This document shows, one piece after another, positions 29,036-40,640 of a stretch of DNA of 64,000 nt. Every line of letters begins with the position of its first letter. Within the stretch, counting starts at the first letter, position 1. The notes beneath the pieces were generated by a model, which saw only the letters and a program-made list of their open reading frames with translations, was not told where the DNA came from and did no database searches. Source of the stretch: Bettongia penicillata ogilbyi (taxonomy: Eukaryota; Chordata; Mammalia; Diprotodontia; Potoroidae); NCBI GenBank assembly GCA_023548195.1, contig JAJHZJ010000023.1, positions 92,373-156,372 on the forward strand. The letters run 5' to 3'. The translations under genes were made by a program, and so were the position numbers.

Positions 29036-30199
29036 AAAAAAGAAAAAAGGACAAAATGGAATTAAATTAAGAGATGAACCGAACGAAGGACTTGAATTGG
29101 ATTAACTTGAAGTGAATTAAGTTGAGTTGCAATGAGGTGGGCGTTAAGGGGATGTGCGGGAGGGAAGGACAAGGGAATGGGTGAGATGAGTTGAGAAAAA
29201 TTGAATTAGAACTTAATTTGGCCTGTTTATTGTCTCTGCGGAGACTCCCTGGCTTCTATGCCCTTCCCTTCCGTATCTCCTCATCAGAGTGCCAAGGGCG
29301 CGTTTGGCGACATCTCGGCCTCTCTGCTCCTAATCCAATCCCATGTCTCCTTGTCATTGAATGCAGGCTGGAGGTGAGCTGGGAAGGGGGGTGGCTGGAG
29401 GAGAGACAGGCAGCCTTCCTGTGGGGAGGGCTGGGGCCTCACAGGCCACTTTAGCCACAAGGTCCTGAGAGTTGAGGTCAGTGAACTGAGTTATGGCGCT
29501 GTGAGTTGAAGGGAGGTCACTTGATGAAAGGCTTTCTGCCCAAGGATGCTAGCCTCCCTTTCCCGTTGGAGACCAAGTGCTCTATGGAATAAGAAGAAAA
29601 TCCTCCTCTGAGGAGGTGCACTGCCCTGACACACTCCAACCAGCCTTTTCTCTCTTCTCCTCCCCTCATCAAACCCACCCTGTGACCCAGTCCTTGCAAT
29701 GAGGGTTTTTCCAACTGAGGAAGAAAGAGTGGAGGGCAAGTAGACAAATCTGGACAAAGGGAAAACTAGGAATCTGTGCACCAGCTGTCACCTTTTGTCC
29801 TCCATTCTCCTTCACTGGTGATGGACTGTCTAAGAGTTCTATCTCTTAGGAGAAAAATAAAGGGCACAAGCAATGGTGGGATTGAACTTCCCAATTGAAA
29901 AAGCCTGGGATAGAGTCCAGTGAGTACCCTGTACCCAAAAGGTGTTCGAGGTTTCTGACCAGCCAGAAATGAGGCAGTCTAATAGGCAGAGGTTGCCAGG
30001 AGGAGATCCAGGATCTAGGCTCTGCTGATGACTAACTGTGGGACCCTGCACAAGTAACTCAACCATTCTGAAAGTCTCAGTTTCCTCATCTGTAAAAAGG
30101 CAACAAATGCACTCATACAGCTTACCATGAAGGTCTGAGATGATGTATTTGTAAAGTGATTTACAGCAACAGATGCCATATGAACCCCAGCTGTCATTA

Positions 30200-30620
30200 A
30201 GTCATAGGATGGGAGACTGAGAGCTAACACAGGGGTCATTGAATCCAATATTTTCTTTTTACATAGAGAAAACTAAGGTCCCTGAAGGGGAAGTGACTTA
30301 TTCATAGTCAAACAGGGAATCATAGATCTAAGTAGGAAGGGACTTCAGAGACCATTTCTGACCATTTTACAGTTGAGGAAACTGAGGCCCATGGAAGTGA
30401 AGGTCATTGCTCAAGATCATACATAGGATCGTGGCTCTAGAGCTAGAAAACATTTCAAAAACCATCTAGTTCAACCTCTTCATTATACAGATGAGAAATT
30501 GACACCCAGGGATGTTGTAACTCAGATTTGCTCAGGGTCACATGGGTGGTATGCAGCTGAGATAGAATTTGAGCTTGAGTCCTCTGACTCCCAAGTCAGT
30601 GGGCACTCTTTTTTAATACT
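30200..30620 (-). mobile_element. MIR-related SINE, tandem units
   Basis: Reverse units in series: TAGAGAAAACTAAGGTC, ATTTTACAGTTGAGGAAAC, and TTCATTATACAGATGAGAAAT, followed by TCAGGGTCACATGG. The pattern is the same as at 25470 and 63450. Confidence 0.75.
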
Positions 30621-30743
30621 AACTGGCTATGTGACCCCAGACAACTCACTTAGCCTCCTGAAAACTCAGTTTCTTCATCTGTAGATAAGGTATAATTATC
30701 CACATCACCATTTCATAGGTATGGAAAGTACTCTCTAAACTAT

Positions 30744-31137
30744 AATATGTGATGTGTTCTCCTCTTGTGTGCTGGGTGCAAATATGTGATGTGTGCGCCT
30801 CTTGAGTGCTGGGTGCGAATATGCGATGTGTGCGCCTCTTGTGTGCTGGGTGTGAATATGTGATGTGTGGCCTCTTGAGTGCTGGGTGCAAATATATGAT
30901 GTGTGCACCTATTTTGTGCTGGGTGCGAATATGCGATGTGTGCGCCTCTTGTGTGCTGGGTGTGAATATGTGATGTGTAGCCTCTTGAGTGCTGGATGCA
31001 AATATGCGATGTGTGCACCTCTTGAGTGCTGGGTGCGAATATGCGATGTGTGCTCCTCTTGTGTGCTGGGTGCGAATATATGATGTGTGGCCTCTTGAGT
31101 GCTGGGTGCGAATATGCGAAGTGTGTTGACTCTTGTG
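30744..31137 (+). repeat. 37-bp minisatellite with 110-bp trimer period
   Basis: Ten full copies plus a partial copy of AATATGTGATGTGTGCGCC with CTCTTGTGTGCTGGGTGCG. Unit starts are 30744, 30781, 30818, 30855, 30891, 30928, 30965, 31001, 31038, 31075 and 31111. Most spacings are 37; every third is 36 (from 30855, 30965 and 31075), so a 37+37+36 = 110 bp higher-order unit is visible. Confidence 0.95.
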
Positions 31138-31299
31138 TTTAAATCTTGAACCATGGTGGAGCAAGATGTTGGAACAGTAGGATGTCCTTTCCTAAAACAA
31201 TGGTTGTATGTAGTTTTTTCAGAGACCACCACTCTTGCAGAAAGGGAGAGAGACCCACCACTGATGTTGGACTGAACAGGACCAGAATTAGTGGATTAG

Positions 31300-31960
31300 A
31301 ACCAATCAATCAAGAAGCGTTTAGCAATTGTCCACTGAGGTCTTCATGTGGGGCAGGCAAAGATAAAACCTAGAGCAGCCCCCCAAGGAGCTGGTTTTCT
31401 GGCTGGGGAAATGTGTCTGTATCTAGGTGTATACAAGTCCCAAACACGGTAAATGCAAGATCAGTTGAAGGCGCTTGGGGTGAGGGGAGGTGCTTGCAAG
31501 TGGGGGGGATCAGAAAAGGCCACATGGAGGAGGTAGCTTTTGAGCTGAGCTCAGCTGGAAGCTAGGGATTCTAAAGGGCTGAGGGAGGGGGGAGCACATT
31601 CCAGGGCCGGAGGTGGCAGGTGGCATGCTGAGCTTAGGGAGCAGCTTAGCTGGACTGTATAGTTCTGGAAGGGAATAATGTATAATAAGGATGGAAAAGT
31701 CATTTAGAGCCAGGGTGTGAAGGGCTTTAAATGGCAAACTGAGGAGATTGTGTTTGATCCTACAGGCAGTAAGGAGTCAGTTGAACAGGAGAGTGTTGGG
31801 GTCAGGCCTGTGCTTTAACAGGATCACTTTGGCAGATTGGTGGAAGATAGACTGGAGAGAAGAGAGCCTGGAGGCAGCAAGATCAATTAGAAGGCTAATT
31901 CAGTAGTCCCAGCATAGGTGATGGGGGGGGAGGGGCTGAACTTGAGTCTTGTGAATGGAG
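31300..31960 (+). mobile_element. L2-like LINE 3' fragment (tentative)
   Basis: Long decayed LINE stretch containing CATTTAGAGCCAGGG, GTGAAGGGCTTTAAATGGC, GGATCACTTTGGCAGATTGG, and AGGCTAATTCAGTAGTCC. This recurs in related copies at 9900, 21425, 46790 and 49110. The family is from memory. Confidence 0.55.
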
Positions 31961-31964
31961 AGAA

Positions 31965-32320
31965 TCACAGAGTTTTTGAGTTAGAAGGACCCTCAGAGAC
32001 TATCCAGTCCAAGTCCCTTGTTTTACAAATATTCAGTTGTTTCAGTCACATCTGACTCTTTGTGATCCCGTTTGGGGTTTTCATGGTAGAGATAAGGGAG
32101 TGGTTTGCCATTTCCTTCTCTGGCTCATTTGACAGATGAGGAAACTGAGGCAAACAGGGTGAAGTGACTTGCCCAGGGTCACACAGTCAATCCGTGTCTG
32201 AGGCCAGATTGGAACTCAGGAAGAGGAGTCTTCCTAACTCTAGGCCTGACACACTATCCACTGCAGCACCACCTAGCTACCCTATTTTACAAATGAGAAA
32301 ACTAAAAAACCAAGGATATA
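31965..32320 (-). mobile_element. Older SINE split by a younger SINE
   Basis: An older reverse SINE (31965-32030 and 32285-32320) contains a marsupial SINE at 32031-32284. The 10-bp target-site duplication TTTTACAAAT is at 32021-32030 and 32285-32294. Confidence 0.85.
32031..32284 (-). mobile_element. tRNA-derived, MIR-related marsupial SINE with TSD
   Basis: Reverse copy: ATTCAGTTGTTTCAGTC, GGTTTGCCATTTCCTTC, GAGGAAACTGAGGCAAAC, GGGTCACACAGTC, and head CCACTGCAGCACCACC. It is flanked by the perfect 10-bp repeat TTTTACAAAT, so its insertion boundaries are clear. Confidence 0.92.
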
Positions 32321-32683
32321 TTATAGAGATACCTGATAAGACTTGGCAACCAATTCGTTCTGTGGGATGGGGGGGGAAGGGTAGATGAGGGGGGAAGGGT
32401 AGAGGATAATTTCAAAGTTCTGAATCCAGGTGACTAGAAGGACAGTCATGGCCTCTAAGGAAACTGGGAAGTTCAGAAGAGAGATGAATATGAAAGAAAA
32501 TGAGTTCTGTTTGAGACCTGGAGAATTTGAGATGCCTATAGAAAACCCACTGTGAAACATCCATCAGCAGTGGCGGAGGCTGGCCTGGAATTCCAGAAAG
32601 ATCCTAAGGCTCAGTCTATCAATCTGGGCATCAGCTGCATAGAGGCCCTAACTGAACCCTAGGGAGCTCACAAGTGTGTAGAG

Positions 32684-32915
32684 CAGGGGTGGGGAGTCTG
32701 CATCCTCAAGTGTGGTTCTTTGAATGAATCCCAATTTCGCAGAACAAATCCCCTGTAGGTCCTTAAGTGTGACCCTTTGACTGAATCCAAACTTCCCAGA
32801 ACAAATCTCCTTCATAAAAGGATTTGTTCTATCAAACTTAGACTCAGTCAAAAGGCCGCACTTGAAGACCTAGAAGGCCACATGTGACTTCGAGACCAAA
32901 GGTTCCCCAGCCCTG
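32684..32915. mobile_element. Palindromic hAT-like MITE with 8-bp TSD
   Basis: A 232 bp element with imperfect terminal inverted repeats, CAGGGGTGGGGA at the left and TTCCCCAGCCCTG at the right, and extended internal self-complementarity around AACAAATC and GGATTTGTT at the centre. It is flanked by GTGTAGAG (32676-32683) and GTGTGGAG (32916-32923), an 8-bp target-site duplication with one mismatch. Eight-bp duplications and CAGGG-type ends fit hAT superfamily non-autonomous elements. There is no transposase gene. Confidence 0.85.
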
Positions 32916-33199
32916 GTGTGGAGAGAGATGATAGAGGGCCCAGCATGAAACCTTGAGGGGCCTCTGTAGAAAGCAGGGCAGAGCTGATGATTCAGCAAAG
33001 GGCAGAGAAGGACTGGCCAGATGGGAAATTGGGATATAAGCAGACACTCAAAACCAGCCAGTGTCTTTAAGTACTTAAACCCACTTTCCTTGCTGAACGT
33101 TTTATTTATACCCTTCATTTGTTCAGCAAACCTGGTAGGTTTTTCCCCCTTTTCCCAAGGGTCAATTTCAGTCCAGTGAACAGGGCAGGAAGTAAAGGC

Positions 33200-33223
33200 G
33201 GGGGGGGGGGGGGGGGGGGGGGG
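33200..33223 (+). repeat. (G)24 homopolymer
   Basis: A run of 24 Gs. It may form a G-quadruplex, and its exact length is prone to sequencing error. Confidence 0.9.
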
Positions 33224-34014
33224 CTGCTCTCAGATCTGACCCATGGCCTCAAGGAGTAGTGTCCCCTCTGTCCAAACATCCCCAGACCCAATTTTGGGCT
33301 GGGCCACTGTTCTGCCACCTGCAGGGCCATAAGTCACAAGGACACCGTCTAGCTTTGCCTAGAGCCTTCTATGGGGTTTCCAGGGCTTAGCCAGGAGGCT
33401 TTGGTAGAATTGATCAAGTTCTTGGTTAATATTTATTGTTTTTGGACATGGTTCTGGGGGGTTCCAAGGGAACAGAAATAGCCCGGGCTCTTCCCTCGCC
33501 CCCTCTTTCAGGGTAATTTAGGAACCTAGGGGTTAAAGCACACAGACTGACCCTCAGCAGCCTGTCTGGCATATAGGAGGCCCTTCCTCAGTGCCTGGTG
33601 TCTGGCTGCAAGCTGACCCTCCTACTCCCTCCCCCAGCAGCCCTTTCAGGATGGCAGCCCTGTGGACCCTCTGGTTTAGTTGGTGCATGGGAAGCCCGAC
33701 ACCACCTATTACTGTTACAGTAGGTGGAGCCAGGCATGCCATGGGCTGCAGCTGTTATTTCAGCTCAAACCTGAGATGGCAAAGGTCAAGAGTGACTTGC
33801 CAGGCTCAGAGATTCTGAGGAGCAGACTACTTGTGCCTAAAGCACAGAAGCCGAAGGAGATTCCATTGTATCCTCATGCGGGACCCACTCCGGCCCTTGG
33901 GGGCCAAAGGTGAATTCTCTGTTCGCCCTCCTTGGCTGTGTCTTATGTGTGTGCTTTCCCCCTATGGACTTAAGTTAATAGATGAGAATGATTTGTGAAT
34001 GACTCAGTGCGGAG

Positions 34015-34360
34015 GCTCCTAGTTTTAGACATGGGAGGGACCTCAGATACCATCGAGTCCAGCCCGTTATTTTATAGAGGAGGAAAACAGGACCAGGGAG
34101 GGGAAAATTTTGATAATGATAATAACTAGATTTATATTCTACCTACTATGTGCCACATACTGTGCTAAACTCTTTAAAAATATTATTTTATTTGATTGTC
34201 ACAACAGCCCTGAGAGGAAGATGCTATTACAATCCCCATTTTATAGTTGAGAAAACTGAGGCAGACAGAAATGAAGCGACTTGCCCCAGGGTTGCACAAC
34301 TAGGAAGTGTCTGAGGCTGAATTTGAACCCAGATTTTCCTGTTTCTAAGTCCCACCCCCT
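34015..34360 (-). mobile_element. MIR-like SINEs
   Basis: A reverse half-unit (34015-34110) is followed by a MIR-type copy (34115-34360) with TATTCTACCTACTATGTGCC, GTCACAACAGCCC, and AGAAAACTGAGGCAGAC. Confidence 0.7.
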
Positions 34361-34649
34361 GGAAGTGAAGTGATGTGCCCAAGGTGATGCATGGGAGCTC
34401 AGGATAGAGTCCAGCTAGTCCAGCACCTCATCCAGGGCTGTGCTGGGACCAACTCAGATGGGTCAATTTTCAGAGTGAGCATTTACACCTCAGCCAACTC
34501 TACAAGTCAGAATTTGATTGTTAAGAGAGTGAGGGCGAAAATATTAATAATGCAAAGTCAACTTCTGAGTGTGTGTAGCTGTGCAGAGGAATGGGGGTGG
34601 GGTGGGGATGGGGGGAAAGTAGTTGTTTACCAGCACACCCCTGCCCTCA

Positions 34650-34850
34650 TTTGACAGAGAAAGAAACTGAGGCCTCGGAAGGTGAAGGGACTTGCTCAAG
34701 GACACACATAGGATCCTCGAGCTAGAGCTATAAAGGGGCCATCTGTCCAACCCCCTCATTTTACAGGGGGGAACAGTGAGGCTCAGAGGCTTGCCCAGTT
34801 TAGGTTGGAATTTGAACTCAGGTCTTCCTGCTTCTAAGTCCTCTGTCACT
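34650..34850 (-). mobile_element. MIR-related SINE
   Basis: Reverse units: CATTTGACAGAGAAAGAAAC, GGACACACATAGGATCC, CATTTTACAGGGGGGAACAG, TTTGAACTCAGGTCTTCC. Confidence 0.75.
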
Positions 34851-34859
34851 GGTGCTCAT

Positions 34860-35080
34860 AGTATCTCCCTCATTAGAAAGTGAGCTCCTTCAAGGTAGGC
34901 ATCAGCTTTTGCCTTTCTTCATATTCGGAGCACTTTGGATAGTATTTGGCACATAGTAGGTGTTTCTTGTTGACTTGTGGCCTTAGGATATATACATTTG
35001 TTGACAAGCACTTAGCATACTGCCTTGAATGTAATTGGTGCTTAATAAATGTTCATTGATTGGATTGATTGATTGAAATG
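34860..35080 (+). mobile_element. L2-like LINE 3' end
   Basis: Contains GAAAGTGAGCTCCTTCAAGG, CACATAGTAGGTGTTTC, and the ending TTGGTGCTTAATAAATG with a short ATTGATT repeat. These are L2-type 3' hallmarks. Confidence 0.55.
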
Positions 35081-36039
35081 GGCCCAAATGTTCTGTTCTC
35101 TCAAGTAGACTAAATATCTCCTCTACAGTCTGATTTCTGGCTTTCATTTACTCCTCAAGTTTATACTCCCTCCCTAAAATATTGCAAGGCCTTGCTCCCC
35201 TAGCCCTTGTTGCAGAACTCAAGAATCCTGGAGTAATGAGGTGGACCATATTTTAAAAATGCCTCATTATCCCACACATCTGATTATACCAGGGCTCAAA
35301 CCACAACTCTAGGGATACTACTGTGGCCCCCAACACCCACATAGCCTCTAAATACAAGGCTTTCAGTACCTCCAAAAGAGGTGGCCACTCTCCCAATCTA
35401 GAGGGATCTTCCCTCTCTTGACTGGGCATGGAGAGTCCAGGGACATTCATTCCCTGGCTCTCCTTCCTAACCTCCAGGGAGTCCGTCCCCCCCACCTGCT
35501 TCAACCCAGTCATACTATGGGGAAATGGTCAAATCGGCCTCAACTACCTACCTGGGCCTTCCTGAGGACCATTAGGGTCCCTGGAAAGAAACCATGTTGG
35601 TCCTTACTCACCAGCCTGACATCCTGCCCACCCCCACTCCTTCCCCCCTCTTGCCCCACACCAGCTTTGAGCTATTTTCAAAAATCAGTTCCTCCATCAG
35701 AGGACCCAGATCTGTCCCTCTCAAGGCCATTGGAAATAATGTGCTATAGATGATGAAGGCCGTTTCTGGAGAGGAATCCCCAGAGTGGTCTGATCTGGAG
35801 TGGCCTCAGTGGAGTCAGCGTGCACTCACTCAAGGCCCCCATTGGTGGCCAAGCCTGTCTCCTTCCCTACTAGTCCTACCACATATTTAGAGGAGGAGTA
35901 GGTCCCTTTGGCCTGTGTTGATAGGAACCAGCGTGGGACTCTACGTTCCACCTGTCTTACATTCATTTAATTAGCCTGTGGAGGCTTTGTGGACCTGGGC
36001 CACGCTAGCTTAGTTGGGCTCAGAATCTGAAGTGAGAGG

Positions 36040-36365
36040 AAAAGAGTGAAATGGGAGATCATGGGGTGATGGAACAGCCTGAGACTGAAAATCACATGAC
36101 CTAGGATCTAGCCCTGACTCTGCCATTGTCTGTGGGCCCCTGATCCCAGATCCTTTCCCCTCTCTGAATCTCAGTTCCCCCATGTAAAATGAGGAGGTTG
36201 GGCTAGCTAGCCTTTGAGAGCCCTTCCAGCTTGAGATGTTGGATTCTATGTGTGACCTTGGATCACTCACTTCCTTTCCCAGCATCTCAGTTTCCTCCTC
36301 TGTAAAATGAGAGGATTCAGTTGTATGACCATTAAGTACACTTCTGGTTCTATCAGTCTATGTTC
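36040..36365 (+). mobile_element. MIR-related SINE, tandem units
   Basis: Two forward units in series: CCCCTCTCTGAATCTCAG with ATGTAAAATGAGGAGG, and TCTCAGTTTCCTCCTCTG with TAAAATGAGAGGATTC. Confidence 0.75.
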
Positions 36366-36599
36366 TGTGGCCTCCCCTGAGTTCTAAGCTAAAGGTTCTT
36401 AACCTGGGGTCTGAGAACTTTAAAAAAAAATTTTCAATAACTATATTTCAATATAATTGATTTCCTTTGCAATCTCATGTATTTTATTTCCTACATTTAA
36501 AAACATCCTTATGAAGAGGCCTTGGGTTTCTCCTAACATCAAAGGCATCAATCAGTGTTACCCAAAGGGTTAAGAACTCAGATTCAGAGCTTTTTCTTC

Positions 36600-36830
36600 C
36601 TTTTTCTTTCTTCCTTTCTGTCTTCTTTTCTTCTTTTTTTCAATTGCCATTTTTATTAAGTTCATTAACTTTTGTAATGAAAGCGATTGTAACAAAATGA
36701 TCTGCCTGTTTAAAACAAAGAAAATGCAGCCAGCACTTTAAAATCATTGTATTTTAAATTGACATTCGTTCAAATGCATGAAGTTAATAGGCGCCTATGT
36801 GTGCCACTCTTTCCAGAAGGGAGTAACTCT
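36600..36830. promoter_or_regulatory. AT-rich island, candidate conserved non-coding element
   Basis: AT-rich, non-repetitive DNA: CAATTGCCATTTTTATTAAG, GTTCATTAACTTTTGTAATG, and GTATTTTAAATTGAC. It contains several TTAA/TAAT cores. Function is inferred from composition only. Confidence 0.3.
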
Positions 36831-37559
36831 GGGCCATAAAAGTGTGGACCCCTGAGTGGGGCTCCAGACTGGAGGGCGAAGCCAGCTCCAGAAGGGCTTG
36901 GCATCATTCTAAGATGGCGTATGCTTGATTTCTAGCTGGGAGGTCAGCAAGACCAACCTCTCCCACATGTTAAAATTGAGAGACTAGCCTCTCAGGCAAG
37001 TGACCTGCCCAGGGTCACAAAGCTACTAAGTGTCAGAAGTCAAATTAGAAGCCAGATTTTCCTGACTCTAAGTCCAATGGAGAGGGAAGGGAGCTGGGGA
37101 TGGGGCTGGGGGTAGCCCAGGGAGCTGGAGATACTGAGGAAAGATCTGTTTCCAGCCCAAAGGCGCTAGCTTCCTAGACCACTGCCTCCCTCTCTCCCTG
37201 GGAATGATGCGAAACAGGTCCCCGAACCCTGGGGTGTGGAAGGGGGCTTATGAGGGGTTTAGAACCAGGCAGGGGAAAGTAGCATTTCAATATTCTGCTG
37301 TGGGAGGGGGGGGGGGGGGAAGGGGGATGAGCTGTTCCCAGCGACCATGGGACTTTCTCCTTCCAATTGTTATGGAAGGAAAGGGGAGTTTGCGAGTGTG
37401 AATCTGTTCCTGGGGGGCTATAGGTAGAAGCGATCTGTGTGTATGGGGGGGGCATATGTGGGAACGGTTGTGGGTGTGTGTTAGATGGTGTCTGAGTGTG
37501 AGGATGTATGTGCGAGTGTGAGGGGGCGTGAGTGTGTAAATGTGTGCAGGGAGGGGGGA

Positions 37560-37690
37560 GCCCCAGTGTTTGCTGCCTCTGGGCTCCATGCCATCCCTGC
37601 TGCAATGCAGTTTTCTCCCAGAAAAGCTCTGCTGTAACTGGCTAATTAGTGTCATTGTGCATCCTCCGTGCTAGTTTCTCTCTCTGCTTC
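37560..37690. promoter_or_regulatory. Candidate conserved non-coding element
   Basis: Non-repetitive block with CTGGCTAATTAGTG (a homeodomain TAATTA core), TGCTGCAATGCAG and TCATTGTGCATCC. No repeat family was recognised. This is inference. Confidence 0.3.
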
Positions 37691-38332
37691 TCCCCCACCC
37701 ACCCAAGATGCTTCACTGTGCTCAATGCTGTGTCCCGCCCCCCCAGCTCTAGGGACTCGGACTTGAGAGAGAGCCCCCAAGAAAGAGAGTCTGACCTGTT
37801 CTAGCATGGCAGCGTTCCAGTGGCCCTGGGAGAGGGGCGCACGGCAGCAACCACAGCAGCAGCCGGATGGGCAGGACAGGCCTGACCCAGAGCTACAGGT
37901 TCCATCAGAGGAGCCAGGGCAAGGTCTAGGTAGGCAGGAGATTGGGTTCCACAAGAGACAGCTCAGGCTAGGCTAGGCCTAGGTAGCTGAGGTCCAGAGG
38001 CCTGGGATTGGGGAGCACAGCACTAGAGAGCAGGTGGAACTTGAGTCCTGGACTCCCAGGGTTCCTGGGGGTATGCTTTCATAAAGAAGGGGAGGCAGCC
38101 CCGGAAGTTGTGTTCCCCCCAGGTAATGGCAGGGTCTTATCCTAAGCATTTCAGTTGTTGCCCCTGCTGAGTCCAAATGAGAAAATGAGATTGGCCCAAG
38201 GTTGAGATTTGAGGCCAATGAACTACCCTGGCAGGGTATGTAAATCCTCACCCCCTGTATGGCTTCTGCTGACATGGTTACCAATGGTTGTTACCAACCA
38301 GACCAGAGAGGTCTGCCTTCATTCCATCACTC

Positions 38333-38524
38333 CGTTGGCCCAGAATCATCAAAGGCTCCCTATTGCCTATTGGACCAAGTCCAGTCTCCTTAGCCTAGCA
38401 CTGAAGATCCTCTGCTCTATCTCTGACCACCCTTTCCAGCCTTCTCTCACACTGCCCCTCTACACAAAGCCATCCCCTCCCTTCACTCCATTGAGGCTGA
38501 TCTCCCAGCATCACCCCCTCCCCT

Positions 38525-38571
<47 letters not shown>

Positions 38572-38700
38572 CAGATCCATTCCTGCCTTTGCACATTCCA
38601 TGGATCTTTCCTGGAAGGTCCTTTCTTTATACTTTCCTCCTTTCCCATTGTTTATCAGCATCTACTCCCTCCATGGAGTCTTTCCCATGATAATAACACA
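38333..38700 (+). mobile_element. L2-like LINE 3' region
   Basis: Contains AAAGGCTCCCTATTGCC, GACCAAGTCCAGTCTCC, CTTTGCACATTCCATGG and TTTTATCAGC-type end sequence. It is interrupted by an AC microsatellite at about 38526-38569. Confidence 0.6.
38526..38569 (+). repeat. (AC)22 microsatellite
   Basis: Perfect dinucleotide run inside the L2-like region. Confidence 0.95.
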
Positions 38701-38817
38701 GTGACTGTTAACCTCCCTGATGTACTGATGAGGCTTGTTGGTATATGCTGTACTGTTAGCGCTTTCTGATGGCCAATCCCAGTCTCTAATTGTTTCCTAC
38801 CCAGTTGTAGTTGCTGC

Positions 38818-38850
38818 TGTAGTGGTAGTGGTGGTGGTGGTGGTGGTGGT
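38818..38850 (+). repeat. (TGG)n microsatellite
   Basis: GTAGTGGTAGTGG leading into about eight GGT/TGG units. Confidence 0.9.
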
Positions 38851-40389
38851 TGTCTTGTGCCCCCTGTACCTGGCACACAGGAGGTGCTTCATAAGTACTT
38901 GTTGGGTTGGTTTGAAGACTGGTGTTTTATAACTCACAGTCATATATATATAGCAACTGGGAGAACATTGGTGTCTTTCAAAAATGGATGTTGAAGCAAG
39001 TTACAGCTTGGGATTTTCGAAAGGACAGTTTTCCCAAGTGTGGCTCATCTGGATCTCTTCACTTTGTCTCAGCATCCACAGTGTCCAATTGTGAGGCCTC
39101 TTCATTTTCCATCTATGGTGCCTAAAGTCTAAAAGACTAAGTCAATTTGCTGAATTTGAACAATAGGCATTTTTTATCCATTTGGTTTTTTCTGTGTGGA
39201 TTGTTACCATACTCTCCAGCCCAGTTCTATACAACCCTCAAACTGTGGATTAAGTGACTACCAAGTGCCAGGCACTCTGGGTATAAAAACAAAAGGAAAG
39301 CTAAACCCTGTCTTCAGAGATCTTCCTTCTTTAATTTACCTTCTTCCCCAGGGTCTGTTTCCTGTATGCTCTTTCCTAGGGGTCCCTTTTGCCTTCCTGT
39401 CTTGTCCTGGCACTGGTGGTTTGGGGGAGAGGGAGGAAAGGGAGAGATCTGTTCTCTAGCCCCCACTCCTAGGCACCCTGTTCTTTCCAGAGCCTGGCCC
39501 TCCTCCCACATCCCCCCTCCCTGAAGTTTGTTTTTCAGCTTCCCCCTCCCTGTCTCCTGCCTCTAAGATCTCCTTCCCCCAGCCTCCCAGCTCCACCAGT
39601 CTCCCCATTCCACTCTTTTCAGGGGAACTTTTTTGAATGATCACAAAGCCTATGAAGGAGGTTGGTAAAGAAAGATGTGCTGGATGCAAGCAGCCAGTAG
39701 CAGACATCCAAAGATCAGAGAATCATATAAGGTGATGGGCAGATTCTGGAGCAAGGCCAGACAGTCAACAAACATTTATTGAGCACCTATTATGTGCTAG
39801 GCATTGGTCTACTAAGTGCAGATCACAGACGAGCAAGGGCAAAGGTTAAGAAGAATGGATAGCCTAGGGCTGCACTACTGGTACTCTAAAATGGAAAGAG
39901 ACCCAAAGCATGTTGGGTAGGTCTTCTGTGAAAACTTCTGAAAAAGTCTAAACAAGGATGCACTGGATGAGAAAGCCTGGATCCATGGAGGTACCTGAGC
40001 CAGCTCATACTGGCTGTTGAGCCAATTGTTAAATTTTTGGTGTAAGCATTTACACCTTGGAAATAAGCAAATGCTACAAATCAGGACTTGATCAATGAGT
40101 TTAGTTGGATGGTTTTTAGTGGGGTTTTTTTATTGTCTAGATTTAACATAGTGATAGAGAAAATGTTAGTGATATCGATTAAAGCTAAAAGAATGCTGTG
40201 TGGTTTTGGAGAGCTGGTTGTTAAACGTTTATCAGCATACCTCTGGATAGGTCAGTATTGGCTCTACTGGAAGAGATTTCCCCATGAAGTGAGATCATAT
40301 GTCTACTGAAGAATCCAAATATAAGAGACATAGAATATCAGCTCTGGGCAGGGCTTTAGAGATTGTCTAGTGACCAACCCCTTCATGGA

Positions 40390-40640
40390 AAAACAGTGGT
40401 AAAGCAGATTGAGTGCTAGTTCTGGAGTGAGGAAGAGCTACCTTCAAATCTAGCCTCAGATACAAGCTTGTGTGACCCAGGGCCCTCCCTGCCTCAGTTT
40501 CTCTATCTGTAAAATGGAAAAATCTTACCTGCCATTGTTACAAGGACCAAGTAAGATAATATATGTAAAGCAATTAATAAACTTTAAAGTGGTTGACAAA
40601 TACCATTTATTAGTATTTTACAGATGAGGACATTGAAGAC
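40390..40640 (+). mobile_element. MIR-related SINE remnants
   Basis: A forward part, AGTTCTGGAGTGAGGAAGAG with TTTCTCTATCTGTAAAATGG, runs into a reverse part (TTTACAGATGAGGACATTG). The junction is decayed. Confidence 0.55.

Noticed and set aside
30744..31137. CRISPR-like array
   Set aside because: Units are contiguous with no unique spacers, in a mammalian intron.
30646..31164. 172-residue His/Thr-rich open frame on the minus strand
   Set aside because: It translates the 37-bp minisatellite. Unit length 37 shifts the frame between copies, so the repeats are out of step.
37174..37605. Histidine- and proline-rich minus-strand frame
   Set aside because: Comes from GT/TG-rich DNA; no domain, no start context, no splice support.
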